Assembly: GCA_963828555.1 (NCBI GenBank)
Contig: CAWHEL010000004.1
Location: 1,736,001 to 1,800,000, forward strand
Length of the DNA stretch: 64,000 nt
Direction: 5' to 3'
Source of the DNA: JADJPO01 sp963828555
GTDB taxonomy: Bacteria; Actinomycetota; Actinomycetes; Actinomycetales; Kineosporiaceae
Numbering within the stretch: position 1 is the stretch's first letter; each line of letters starts with the position of its first letter. Positions 14,738 through 23,455 of this stretch are shown in pieces. A program made the position numbers and the translations under genes. A model generated the notes under the pieces. That model saw only the letters and a list, made by a program, of their open reading frames with translations. It searched no databases and was not told the origin of the DNA.

Positions 14738-17242
14738 TCAGGTGGCGTCGTCCACAGGGAATCCGGCGCGGCGGAAGGCATCGGCGATCGCGCCCGAGGG
14801 CGGGGGGGCGGACGACGGGCGTGGGCCTCGGGGCCGCTCCCCCTGCCGCGCGCCACCGCCACTGCGGCGCGGCTGACCGGACGAAGGATTCTCTCCCGGG
14901 CGCGGCTGATCACCGGATCGGGCCTGAGCAGTGGAGCGCGGCTGACCACCGGGCCGGGGCTTGCCCGCCGAGGGCTTCCCGCCCCGGGGCTCACCGGTGG
15001 ACGACGCCGGCACCACATGGTCGTCGTCCAGGCGCAGGGTGAGCCCGATCCGCGAGCGGGCGACGTCCACCGTCATCACCTTGACCCGCACCACGTCGCC
15101 GGACTTGACCACGTCGCGGGGATCCTTGACGAAGGTGTGCGACAGCGCCGAGACGTGCACCAGCCCGTCCTGGTGCACCCCGACGTCGACGAAGGCGCCG
15201 AACGCCGCCACGTTGGTGACCACGCCCTCGAGCACCATGCCCGGGCGCAGGTCGGCCACGGTCTGCACGCCGTCGGCGAAGGTGGCCGTGCGGAAGGCGG
15301 GGCGGGGGTCCCGGCCGGGCTTCTCCAGCTCGGTGAGGATGTCGGTGACCGTGGGCAGGCCGAACCGCTCGTCGACGAACTCCCCCGGGCGCACCTGGCG
15401 CAGCAACGCGCCGTTCCCGACCAGCCCCGCCACGTCTCCCCCGGCCACCGACGCCGCGATGGCCCGCACCAGCGGGTAGGCCTCGGGGTGCACGCTGGAG
15501 ACGTCGAGCGGGTCCTCCCCGTCGCGGATCCGCAGGAAGCCGGCGCACTGCTCGAACGCCTTCGGCCCCAGCCGGGGCACGTCCTGCAGCGCCCGCCGGG
15601 ACCGGAACGGGCCGTGCGTGTCGCGGTGCTCGACGATCAGCGCGGCCAGGGACTCGCTCACCCCGGATACCCTGCGCAGCAACGGGATCGAGGCGGTGTT
15701 GACGTCGACCCCGACCGCGTTCACAGCGTCCTCGACGACGGCGTCGAGGGAGTGCGAGAGCCGCCCCTCGGCGATGTCGTGCTGGTACTGGCCGACCCCG
15801 ATCGACTTCGGGTCGATCTTGACCAGCTCCGACAGCGGGTCCTGCAGGCGGCGGGCGATCGAGACCGCGCCACGCAGCGACACGTCGAGCTCGGGCAGCT
15901 CGGCCGAGGCGTAGGCGGACGCCGAGTACACCGACGCGCCCGCCTCGCTGACCATCACCCGGGTCAGCGGCAGCTGCGGATGCCGGGCGATCAGTTCGGC
16001 GGCCAGCTTGTCGGTCTCCCGGGAGGCGGTGCCGTTGCCGATCGCGATCAATTCCACCCCGAACCGGGCGCACAGTGCCGCCAGCTCCGCGATCGCCACG
16101 TCCCACTTGCGGTGCGGGGGGTGCGGGAAGACCGTGTGCGTGGCGATGACCTTGCCGGTGGCATCGACCACCGCCACCTTGACGCCGGTGCGCAGGCCGG
16201 GGTCCAGACCCATGGTGGCCCGGGTGCCGGCCGGGGCGGCGAGCAGCAGGTCCTTCAGGTTGGAGGCGAACACCCGCACCGCCTCGTCCTCGGCCACCTG
16301 GCGCAGCCGGCCGCGCAGGTCCAGGTCGAGCCGCACCATCATCCGGGTGCGCCAGGCCCAGCGCACGGTGTCGGCCAGCCAGCGGTCGCCCGGGCGGCCC
16401 TGGTCACGGATGCCGAAGGCGGTGGCGATCCGGCGCTCGAACCGGCTGGGGACCACCGGCTGACCGGCGGCCGGCGGCGCGGCGGGCTCCTCGGCGTCCG
16501 GCACGATCTCCAGGGCGAGCACGTCCTCCTTCTCGCCGCGGAACATGGCCAGGATCCGGTGCGAGGGCAGCGAGGTGAGCGCCTCGGACTTGTCGAAGTA
16601 GTCGGCGAACTTCGCCCCCACCGACTCCTTGCCCTCCCGCACGCTGGAGACCAGCCGGCCGCGTGACCACACCTCCTCACGCAGCGCGCCGACCAGGTCG
16701 GCGTGCTCGGAGAAGCGCTCGACCAGGATCGAGCGGGCGCCGTCCAGGGCGGCGGCGACGTCGGCCACACCCCTCTCGGCGTCGACGTAGGCGGCGGCGA
16801 CCACCGCCGGGTCATGAGCGGGGTGGGTGATCAACGATTCGACCAGCGGCTCCAGCCCCGCCTCGCGGGCGATCTGGGCCTTGGTGCGCCGGCGCGGCTT
16901 GTAGGGCAGGTAGACGTCCTCCAGGCGCGCCTTGGTCTGGGCGCCGAGGATCTGCTCGGACAGCTCCGGGGTCATCAGGCCCTGCTGCTGCACCGACTCG
17001 TAGACCGCGGTGCGGCGCTGCTCGAGCTCGCGCAGATAGGTCAACCGCTCCTCGAGCAGGCGCAGCTGGGCGTCGTCCAGGCCCTCGGTGACCTCCTTGC
17101 GGTACCGGGCGATGAACGGCACGGTGGCGCCGCCGTCCAGCAGGGCGATCGCGGCGTCGACCTGCCTCTCCCGCGCGTCGAGGTCCTCGGCGATCCGTCG
17201 TGCGATCGAGACGGCCACCCCATCGTCGGCCTGGGTGTTCAC
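14738..17242 (-). CDS. tex: Tex family RNA-binding transcription accessory protein
   Basis: Tex, a conserved nucleic-acid-binding protein related to eukaryotic Spt6. 834 residues: helical N-terminal region with the family signature DGGATVPFIARYRKE (about 36-50), YqgF/RNase H-like domain (about 325-430, GLDPGLRTGVKVAVVD), helix-hairpin-helix repeats (about 490-560, NTASIPLLRRVSGVS), and one S1 domain (about 645-715, GMVLEGVVTNVAAFGAFVDVG). The last 110 residues are a Gly/Pro/Arg-rich disordered tail not needed for the fold. The start is GTG at 17242. It is monocistronic by spacing. Confidence 0.93.
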   Translation of the reverse strand: MNTQADDGVAVSIARRIAEDLDARERQVDAAIALLDGGATVPFIARYRKEVTEGLDDAQLRLLEERLTYLRELEQRRTAVYESVQQQGLMTPELSEQILGAQTKARLEDVYLPYKPRRRTKAQIAREAGLEPLVESLITHPAHDPAVVAAAYVDAERGVADVAAALDGARSILVERFSEHADLVGALREEVWSRGRLVSSVREGKESVGAKFADYFDKSEALTSLPSHRILAMFRGEKEDVLALEIVPDAEEPAAPPAAGQPVVPSRFERRIATAFGIRDQGRPGDRWLADTVRWAWRTRMMVRLDLDLRGRLRQVAEDEAVRVFASNLKDLLLAAPAGTRATMGLDPGLRTGVKVAVVDATGKVIATHTVFPHPPHRKWDVAIAELAALCARFGVELIAIGNGTASRETDKLAAELIARHPQLPLTRVMVSEAGASVYSASAYASAELPELDVSLRGAVSIARRLQDPLSELVKIDPKSIGVGQYQHDIAEGRLSHSLDAVVEDAVNAVGVDVNTASIPLLRRVSGVSESLAALIVEHRDTHGPFRSRRALQDVPRLGPKAFEQCAGFLRIRDGEDPLDVSSVHPEAYPLVRAIAASVAGGDVAGLVGNGALLRQVRPGEFVDERFGLPTVTDILTELEKPGRDPRPAFRTATFADGVQTVADLRPGMVLEGVVTNVAAFGAFVDVGVHQDGLVHVSALSHTFVKDPRDVVKSGDVVRVKVMTVDVARSRIGLTLRLDDDHVVPASSTGEPRGGKPSAGKPRPGGQPRSTAQARSGDQPRPGENPSSGQPRRSGGGARQGERPRGPRPSSAPPPSGAIADAFRRAGFPVDDAT

Positions 17243-17304
17243 CGGTCTGTGCCTCCTTGGTTACGCCTGGTCGGCCAGGATAGTGACGCCGGGCGGCGCC
17301 GCGG

Positions 17305-18090
17305 TCAGCCGAGGCTGGTCGTGGCCCCGGGAGTCAGGGCGATCAGCCGGGTACCGGGCGAGTGCTCGGCGAGGTCCCGGGCGAAGGTCTCCAGCGGCCG
17401 GTGCATCCAGCTGAGCGACGTGAGGTGGAACCCCGCCGGGTGGAAGGTGCCGAAGTGGATCGGCAGCACCGCGCGGACGCCGGCCAGCGCGCACGCCTGG
17501 GCCGCCTCGTGCGGGCCCATGTGGCCCGGCGAGAGCCGGGGCCCCCAGCCGCCGATGGGGATCAGGGCCAGGTCGATCTCGGCACCGGCACGCGCCGGCA
17601 GGTCCTGCATCTCCTCGAACACGCTCGTGTCGCCGGCGAACCAGATCACCCCGGCGGCGCCGCGCACCAGATGACCGTGCGCGTCGTTCGGGCGGTGCGG
17701 CATCGGCCGGTTGTGGTGGTCGGCGCGCACGAGCGCGACCTCCACCTCCCCACCGCCCGGCCGCCCCTGGTCCGCCCCCCGCACGGTTTGCCACCCCTGC
17801 GCGGGCAGTCCCTCGCCGTGCACGCCGATCCGGCGCAGCCAGCCCGCATTGGCCGCGCTGGCCAGCACCTGGGGTGCGTCGGCCAGGTGCAGCGAGGCAG
17901 GTTCGGCGTGATCGTGGTGCAGATGCGAGACGAGCACCGCGTCGGCGCCCTGCCAGGTCTCCTCGACCGGCAGCGGGCTGTTCCGCCGCAGCAGCCCGGA
18001 ATGGTTGCGCAGCAACGGATCCGTGACCAAGCGGACGCCGTCCACGTCGAGCACGACACTGGCGTGGCCGATCCAGGTGAGCGTGATCAC
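17305..18090 (-). CDS. metallo-beta-lactamase fold hydrolase (UlaG-like)
   Basis: 261-residue MBL-fold enzyme. VLVSHLHHDHAEPA is the HxHxDH zinc motif; further ligands are seen in RADHHNRPMP, VIWFAGDTSVFEEM and LPIHFGTFHPAG. The pattern resembles UlaG/NAPE-PLD-like hydrolases acting on phosphodiester or lactone substrates, not antibiotics. Its ATG overlaps the stop of the upstream membrane phosphodiesterase by four bases, so the two are translated together and may act in one pathway, possibly lipid or nucleotide phosphodiester turnover (inference). Confidence 0.85.
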   Translation of the reverse strand: MITLTWIGHASVVLDVDGVRLVTDPLLRNHSGLLRRNSPLPVEETWQGADAVLVSHLHHDHAEPASLHLADAPQVLASAANAGWLRRIGVHGEGLPAQGWQTVRGADQGRPGGGEVEVALVRADHHNRPMPHRPNDAHGHLVRGAAGVIWFAGDTSVFEEMQDLPARAGAEIDLALIPIGGWGPRLSPGHMGPHEAAQACALAGVRAVLPIHFGTFHPAGFHLTSLSWMHRPLETFARDLAEHSPGTRLIALTPGATTSLG

Positions 18091-20216
18091 GGCACGCCCC
18101 CGCCGTCCGGCGCGTTGAGCCCGGCGCGCCAGCGCAGCAGCTGCTCGTGCACCGTCCAGCCGCCGACCATCAGACGGTCGCCGCCGACCGGCTCCAGCAG
18201 GTCCTCGCCGATCGGCCAGGCGGCCGGATGGACCAGCAGCGCCTCGTTCTGCTCACCGCCGAGCCCACCGTGCGAGCCGACCAGGGACTCGAAGGCGTGC
18301 ACCTGGCCGTCGGGCTGCACGGAGGAGATCAGCACCAGGTCTCCGCAGGTCTCCAGCGACGTGAGCCGTCGCAGGTCGGCCGCGGCCCGTGCCGGATAGT
18401 GCGCCAGCGGATCGGTGCCCTCGACGGCGCCGGTCTCCAGGTGGTGGGCGCCGGCCGGCCCGAGCACGAACCCACCGCCGGACGCCGTCCGCGCCGCCAC
18501 CAGCCCGATTCCGGGGGTGAGCAGCAACCCGGCGACCAGGCCCGGCCAGCGGGCTTCGATCTCCTCCAGATGCAGCCGCTCACGGGCCTGGGGGAACCAG
18601 ACCATGCCCAGGTTCCCCGAACCGATCACGGCGAGATCAGGAAGCGCCACGGACGCCGCGTGGCGTGGCGGGCGCGGGGGACGATCCGGGCCGATCAGCA
18701 ACCGGTCCTGGCGGGCCCGGCCGGCCACCACGGAGGCGATCAGAGTGTTCAGCGGCCCCCATTCCTCGCCCGCCTCGGCCTGCACCACGGCGAGTGCGTC
18801 CTCACGCATCAGGCGGCGGACGGCGTCGGGCAGGGTGCGCCCGCTGACCTGTTCGAAGGTGGGGCCCAGGGACTGCCCGTGGTCGGAGACCACGACCAGC
18901 TCGTAGGCGGTGTCGACCATGCGGGCCACCTGCTGCAATCGGCCGAGAACCGCGTCCAGACCCTCCAGGGCACGCAGGGACTCCGGCCGCAGCGGCCCGG
19001 CGTGGTGGGCGATCTCGTCGTAGTCGACCATGTCGACGTAGATCACCGGCGCGCCCCGGGTCATCTGCTCGACGACCAGGGTGAGGTTCATCCGCCGCAG
19101 CAGCACGTTGCTGATCCCCCGGGCCAGCACGAAGGCGGCCCGGCGGCGCACCCGTGGGGCGACCCCGCGCACCCGCTGCCGGCGCGCCTGGTGCAGTTCC
19201 TTGACCACCTCGCCCAGGGAGAGCAGCACGGACGCCGGAACCAGACTGAGGCTGGCGAAGAACGGCACGAAGGCACTGCCCGAGCCCAGCCCCCGGGCCT
19301 GGGCAGCCTTGCTCATCACCAGCAGGGCGTCGTCCGCCTCACCGGAGAACATGGTGGACACGGCCACACCACCGTTGCGCAGCAGCCCCCGGCCGTGCGG
19401 CAGCCGCTGCTCGACGACGGCTGCGTCGGCCGGCCGGTTGGTCACCAGCAGCCGGCCGAGCTCGCGGTCCCACCAGCGGAAGGCAGGGATCTGATCGCGG
19501 TCGCCGTGCATGATGCCGGCCATCGCCGCGGGCGTGGTGCAGGGCGCGGGCACCCACCAGGTGGCCATCCGGTGGCTGCCCTCGTCGAGCCAGCGGGCGA
19601 GGTTGGGGGCCAGCCCGGCGGCCAGGCAGGTGCGCAGCACTCCGGGTGAGACGCCGTCCAGCTGGACGACGAGCAGCCCGCGTCGGGAGGACTGCCCGCG
19701 ATCACCGGAAGGGTCGGGTGGACGTCGTCTCACGCCTCGCGCACCGCCGCGGCGCAACGCGTGCCCGACCACGTAGGAGGTGTCGGAGGACCCGAGCACC
19801 CAACGGGTGGCCGCCAAGACGCCAGCGGCGATCAGCAGCACCGCCACGCTGTCCCGCCAGCCCGCGCTGGACAGGCCGGGGGTGAGGCGCAGGGCGGCCA
19901 CGACCAGCAGCACCTGGAAGCCGAACCCGAGCAGCAGGGCGAGCATGACGCTGCCGAACGCCGCCAGCCGGCGCAGCACCGGCTGGGCCAGGGCGTCCAG
20001 CACGGTCACCGCCGCAAGGGCCCCGGCCAGCGGACCCAGATGACCGGCCTCGACGCCGTCGATCGCTGCTACGCCCAGCCCGACGGCCGCAGTGGTGGTG
20101 AGTAACGACCAGGACAGGGCCGCCAGATCGCGCAGCCAGGAGATCGGCATGGACGCCGTCGCGGTGACCGGCGCCGACCACGCCCGCTGCCCACGGGCCG
20201 TCCGCTGCTCGCCCAC
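18087..20216 (-). CDS. membrane-anchored alkaline-phosphatase superfamily phosphodiesterase
   Basis: 709 residues. The first 145 hold about four membrane helices (near 27-52, 60-80, 88-112, 122-141), resembling the holin-like domain often fused to these proteins. The rest is an alkaline-phosphatase/nucleotide-pyrophosphatase fold: metal ligand Asp187 in VVQLDGVSP, nucleophile threonine in PCTTPAAMAGIMHG, YVDMVDYDEIAHHAGP and VVVSDHGQSLGP supplying Asp/His ligands. The active site probably faces the cytoplasm or outside depending on helix count. Substrate unknown; type I phosphodiesterases cleave nucleotide or lipid-linked diesters. The start is GTG at 20216; an ATG at residue 23 is an alternative. 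Confidence 0.82.
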   Translation of the reverse strand: MGEQRTARGQRAWSAPVTATASMPISWLRDLAALSWSLLTTTAAVGLGVAAIDGVEAGHLGPLAGALAAVTVLDALAQPVLRRLAAFGSVMLALLLGFGFQVLLVVAALRLTPGLSSAGWRDSVAVLLIAAGVLAATRWVLGSSDTSYVVGHALRRGGARGVRRRPPDPSGDRGQSSRRGLLVVQLDGVSPGVLRTCLAAGLAPNLARWLDEGSHRMATWWVPAPCTTPAAMAGIMHGDRDQIPAFRWWDRELGRLLVTNRPADAAVVEQRLPHGRGLLRNGGVAVSTMFSGEADDALLVMSKAAQARGLGSGSAFVPFFASLSLVPASVLLSLGEVVKELHQARRQRVRGVAPRVRRRAAFVLARGISNVLLRRMNLTLVVEQMTRGAPVIYVDMVDYDEIAHHAGPLRPESLRALEGLDAVLGRLQQVARMVDTAYELVVVSDHGQSLGPTFEQVSGRTLPDAVRRLMREDALAVVQAEAGEEWGPLNTLIASVVAGRARQDRLLIGPDRPPRPPRHAASVALPDLAVIGSGNLGMVWFPQARERLHLEEIEARWPGLVAGLLLTPGIGLVAARTASGGGFVLGPAGAHHLETGAVEGTDPLAHYPARAAADLRRLTSLETCGDLVLISSVQPDGQVHAFESLVGSHGGLGGEQNEALLVHPAAWPIGEDLLEPVGGDRLMVGGWTVHEQLLRWRAGLNAPDGGGVP

Positions 20217-20243
20217 GTGGCGAGTCTGGCACGTTCAGCCACC

Positions 20244-20275
20244 CACACCGATGTGCTGTCGGCATCACCGGTGTG
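20244..20275 (-). terminator. weak hairpin after sseB
   Basis: CACACCG (20244-20250) / CGGTGTG (20269-20275), seven pairs around an 18-base loop, between the sseB stop and the phosphodiesterase start. No T-run follows. Confidence 0.3.
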
Positions 20276-20300
20276 CGTTATGGGGCGGTATCCGGAGTCA

Positions 20301-21077
20301 CTAGCCGTCGGCTGCGGCGACGGCGCGGACCTCGATCGACTCCGCCCGCTCGGCGATCAGGGGAGTGTCGCCGATCCGCTCGCGCACGCCGGCCAGCACC
20401 CTGGCGAGCGCGGTGTCGTCCAAGCCCGGTTCGAGGGTCACTATCACCCGCAGTTCGGCCCGCTCCCCAGGCTCGCAAGCCACCCCGCACACCTCGGGGA
20501 ACGGGCGCAGAGCGTCGATGAGCGCGGCTACCACCTCGGGATCGGTGGCCGCCGGCATCCAGACCCGCCCCTGCGCCAGCGCCCAGACCGCAGGACGCCG
20601 GACGACGAATGCGGACGGCGAGGCCAGGTCGAGCACGAGCACGTCGCAGCCCTCGTCGACGGCGGCCAGCGCGGCCCGGGTGGCCTCGACCGGCACCGGG
20701 CGGGCCGCCGGATCCCAGTCGGCCAGGGTGTCCAGGCCGGAGAAGATTGGCAGCGCCCGGCGCTCGTCGGGGCCGGCTAGCAGCGGCAGGCTCATCTCGG
20801 CGCCGGCATCGCCCCGCACGTGGTCGGGCAACGGGTGCCCCTGGCCGACCTCGGCCACGACCGGGACCAGTACCCGGACGCCGGCCAGTACGGCGATCAG
20901 CTCCGCCTCGGCGATCCGTCCCTGCGCGTGCGCGGCCAGTGCCTCGGCCAGCGCCGGATCGGCGGACCCGTCGTCCTCGGCGAACGGCTGAGGGCTCAGC
21001 GAGCGCCCCGCCCAGGGGACCCCGAAGGTGTCGGTCGTGTTCTCGGCGCGCACGTCGTTCCCGGCCCCCAGGCTCAC
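20301..21077 (-). CDS. SseB-domain protein downstream of hisA
   Basis: 258 residues. The central part resembles the SseB N-terminal domain: VLVPVVAEVGQGHPLPDHVR, then LPIFSGLDTLADWDPAARPVPVE and a CDVLVLDLASP strand, followed by a C-terminal domain (about 165-258) of the enhanced-serine-sensitivity type. SseB homologues are widespread next to hisA/priA in actinomycetes; the biochemical role is not known. The GTG at 21077 overlaps the hisA stop as GTGA, which sets the start and implies coupled translation. Confidence 0.78.
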   Translation of the reverse strand: MSLGAGNDVRAENTTDTFGVPWAGRSLSPQPFAEDDGSADPALAEALAAHAQGRIAEAELIAVLAGVRVLVPVVAEVGQGHPLPDHVRGDAGAEMSLPLLAGPDERRALPIFSGLDTLADWDPAARPVPVEATRAALAAVDEGCDVLVLDLASPSAFVVRRPAVWALAQGRVWMPAATDPEVVAALIDALRPFPEVCGVACEPGERAELRVIVTLEPGLDDTALARVLAGVRERIGDTPLIAERAESIEVRAVAAADG

Positions 21078-21805
21078 GGTCGGCCGGCGACGTCGAGCGC
21101 TTCGGCCAGGGTGAACGCCTGCGCGTAGAGGGCCTTGCCGACGATGGCGCCCTCCACGCCCTCGGGCACCAGGGTGCGCAGGGTCACCAGATCGTCGAGG
21201 GTGGCGATGCCGCCGCTGGCCACCACCGGCCGGTCGGTGCGGGTGCACACCTCGCGCAGCAGTTCGACGTTGGGGCCGCGCAGGGTGCCGTCCTTGGTGA
21301 CATCGGTGACCACGTAGCGGGCGCAGCCGTCGGCCTCCAGACGGGCCAGGGTCTCCCACAGGTCGCCGCCCTCGCGGGTCCAGCCCCGCGCGGCCAAGGT
21401 GGTGCCGCGCACGTCGAGCCCGACCGCGACCCGGTCGCCGTAGCGGTCGATCGCGGTCCGGGTCCACTCCGGGTCCTCCAGGGCCGCGGTCCCGAGATTG
21501 ACCCGGGCGCACCCGGTGGCCATCGCGGCGGCCAGGCTCTCGTCGTCCCGGATCCCGCCGCTCAACTCGACCGCCACGTCGAGCGCGCCCACCACGGAGG
21601 CGAGCAGGTCACGGTTCGAGCCGCGGCCGAACGCGGCATCGAGGTCGACCAGGTGGATCCACTCCGCGCCGGCCGACTGCCAGGCCAGCGCCGCCTCCAG
21701 CGGGTCGCCGTAGGAGGTCTCGCTGCCCGCCTCGCCCTGGACCAGCCGCACGGCCTGGCCTCCGGCCACGTCCACGGCGGGCAGCAGTTCGAGTCGTGCG
21801 CTCAC
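21074..21805 (-). CDS. hisA: phosphoribosyl isomerase (HisA/PriA)
   Basis: (beta-alpha)8 isomerase converting ProFAR to PRFAR. 243 residues. AVDVAGGQAVRLVQG carries the first catalytic Asp; VVTDVTKDGTLRGPN carries the second and, with its TDVTKDGT form, matches the actinobacterial PriA subgroup that also does the TrpF reaction. GTG at 21805 is selected because GAGGAG precedes it by four bases and the length equals typical PriA; an in-frame ATG 36 bases upstream adds a PVDPVDP leader not seen in relatives. Bifunctionality would be supported if the genome lacks trpF. Confidence 0.93.
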   Translation of the reverse strand: MSARLELLPAVDVAGGQAVRLVQGEAGSETSYGDPLEAALAWQSAGAEWIHLVDLDAAFGRGSNRDLLASVVGALDVAVELSGGIRDDESLAAAMATGCARVNLGTAALEDPEWTRTAIDRYGDRVAVGLDVRGTTLAARGWTREGGDLWETLARLEADGCARYVVTDVTKDGTLRGPNVELLREVCTRTDRPVVASGGIATLDDLVTLRTLVPEGVEGAIVGKALYAQAFTLAEALDVAGRP

Positions 21806-21837
21806 GGGTCTCCTCGGGTCAACGGGGTCGACTGGGG

Positions 21838-22134
21838 TCACTGGGGTTCCTCTGCGGCGGCGTCACGGTCGGCCTGCATCTCGTCGTAGATGTCGCCGCG
21901 GCGGCTCCACAGGAAGTACACGGTGATCAGGGCCACCAGCACGGCGACCGTGCCCACCCGCCACCACAGGGTCATCCAGACGAAGCCGGCGATCAGTGCC
22001 AGGGCCGCGATGCTGCCCAGAGACGTGGCCAGCTTCGGCCGCCGGCGGCGATAGCTCGTCGTCCGGCGGGTGGTGGTGGTGCGCCGGCGGGTCGTTGTCC
22101 GGCGGCGGGTGCTGGTGCGTCTACGGGTCGCCAC
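21838..22134 (-). CDS. small basic membrane protein with Arg/Thr repeats, in front of hisA
   Basis: 98 residues. Residues 1-32 are almost only Arg and Thr in RRRTTT-like repeats, followed by two adjacent hydrophobic segments (about 38-56 and 59-76) and an acidic tail. Topology is probably a cytoplasmic basic tail with a helical hairpin. I do not recognise the family. Starts at GTG 22134; TAGCGT (22148-22143) eight bases upstream suggests a leaderless start. The gene heads a unit with hisA and sseB, cut off from hisH by a hairpin. No role in histidine synthesis can be read from the sequence. Confidence 0.7.
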   Translation of the reverse strand: MATRRRTSTRRRTTTRRRTTTTRRTTSYRRRRPKLATSLGSIAALALIAGFVWMTLWWRVGTVAVLVALITVYFLWSRRGDIYDEMQADRDAAAEEPQ

Positions 22135-22142
22135 AACACCGA

Positions 22143-22148
22143 ACGCTA
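22143..22148 (-). promoter_or_regulatory. -10 box for the small membrane protein-hisA-sseB unit
   Basis: TAGCGT on the minus strand, eight bases before GTG at 22134, just after the hisH hairpin. No ribosome site lies between. Confidence 0.45.
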
Positions 22149-22154
22149 GCCGCC

Positions 22155-22178
22155 CGAAACCTGCTCATGCAGGTTTCG
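22155..22178 (-). terminator. perfect hairpin after hisH
   Basis: CGAAACCTGC (22155-22164), loop TCAT, GCAGGTTTCG (22169-22178): ten perfect pairs ending one base before the hisH stop codon. No T-run. It shares ACCTGCTCATGC with the palindrome at 12138. Confidence 0.65.
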
Positions 22179-22832
22179 CTAGAGGGAGCGGACCCAGTTC
22201 TCGAGCAGGGTGGCGCCGGCGTCGCCGGACTTCTCGGGGTGGAACTGGGTGGCCGCCAGCGCACCGTTCTCCACCGCGGCCACGAAGGGCACGCCATGCT
22301 CAGCCCAGGTCACCGACGGTGCAGCCAGCCGGCTCGCATCGGCCGGGCGCTCGCCCAGTTCCCAGCGCTGCACGGCGTAGGAGTGCACGAAGTAGAACCT
22401 CTCGTCCTGCACGCCGGCGAACAGCACCGTGTCCGCCGGGGGCTGCACCGTGTTCCACCCCATGTGTGGAACCACTTGCGCGGGAAGGCGTTCCACGGTC
22501 CCCGGCCACTCCCCCAGCCCGGCGACGTCCGGCCCGTGCCGGTGCGATGGCTCGGTGGAGCCGTCGAACATCACTTGCAGTCCGACGCAGATGCCGAGCA
22601 CCGGACGCCCCCCGGACAGCCGCCGGTCGACGATCTGATCACCGCGGACGGCGCGCAGGCCGTGCGCGACGGCGGCGAAGGCACCGACGCCGGGCACCAC
22701 CAGGCCGTCGCAGGACTCGGCGGCCGCCCGGTCGGCGGTCAGCTGCACCGTGGCCCCGACCCGCTCCAGTGCGCGGACGGCGGAGCGGACGTTGCCCGAG
22801 CCGTAGTCCAGGACGACGACCGTCGCCGTCAC
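22179..22832 (-). CDS. hisH: imidazole glycerol phosphate synthase, glutaminase subunit
   Basis: Class I glutamine amidotransferase that feeds ammonia to HisF. 217 residues. Nucleophile Cys82 in LGICVGLQVMF, with His198 and Glu200 in TQFHPEKSG completing the triad; PGVGAF forms the oxyanion region. GTG at 22832 overlaps the hisB stop (GTGA). HisF, its partner, is not in the window. Confidence 0.96.
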   Translation of the reverse strand: MTATVVVLDYGSGNVRSAVRALERVGATVQLTADRAAAESCDGLVVPGVGAFAAVAHGLRAVRGDQIVDRRLSGGRPVLGICVGLQVMFDGSTEPSHRHGPDVAGLGEWPGTVERLPAQVVPHMGWNTVQPPADTVLFAGVQDERFYFVHSYAVQRWELGERPADASRLAAPSVTWAEHGVPFVAAVENGALAATQFHPEKSGDAGATLLENWVRSL

Positions 22833-23455
22833 AGGGCGCCCTTCGTGCTGGGCACGCCGAGGACCCGCGGGTCCGGCTCGATGGCGGCGCGCAGGGCCCG
22901 GGCGACGGCCTTGAACTGGGCCTCCACGATGTGGTGCGGATCACGCCCGGCCAGCACCCGTACGTGCAGGGCGATCCCCGCGGTCAGGGCGAGGGTCTCG
23001 AAGACGTGCCGGGTCAACGACCCGACGAAGCTGCCGCCGATCAGCACGTACTGCTGACCCTCCGGCTCGCCGGTGTGCACGCAGTAGGGCCGCCCGGAGA
23101 CGTCGACCACGGCCTGCACCAGGGCCTCGTCCAGCGGCACCAGCGCGTCCCCGAACCGGCGGATGCCTGTCTTGTCGCCCAGTGCCTCACGCACCGCCTG
23201 ACCGAGCACGATCGCGACGTCCTCCACCGTGTGGTGGGCGTCGACCTCGACGTCACCGCTCGCGGCCACGGTCAGGTCGAGCAGGGCGTGCTTGGCCAGG
23301 CTGGTCAGCATGTGGTCGTAGAAACCCACCCCGGTGGACACCGCTGCCCGTCCGGTGCCGTCGAGGTCGAGCTCGACGCTGACCTTGGACTCGGCGGTGG
23401 CCCGCTCGACGCGGGCACGGCGCCCGGCTGCTCGAGCGCCCGGTTCGGCTGTCAC
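22829..23455 (-). CDS. hisB: imidazoleglycerol-phosphate dehydratase
   Basis: Manganese-dependent dehydratase giving imidazole-acetol phosphate. 208 residues, the monofunctional form without phosphatase domain. GVGFYDHMLTSLAKH, DAHHTVEDVAI and DPHHIVEAQFKA supply the metal-binding histidines. GTG start overlaps the hisC stop by four bases. Confidence 0.96.
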   Translation of the reverse strand: MTAEPGARAAGRRARVERATAESKVSVELDLDGTGRAAVSTGVGFYDHMLTSLAKHALLDLTVAASGDVEVDAHHTVEDVAIVLGQAVREALGDKTGIRRFGDALVPLDEALVQAVVDVSGRPYCVHTGEPEGQQYVLIGGSFVGSLTRHVFETLALTAGIALHVRVLAGRDPHHIVEAQFKAVARALRAAIEPDPRVLGVPSTKGAL

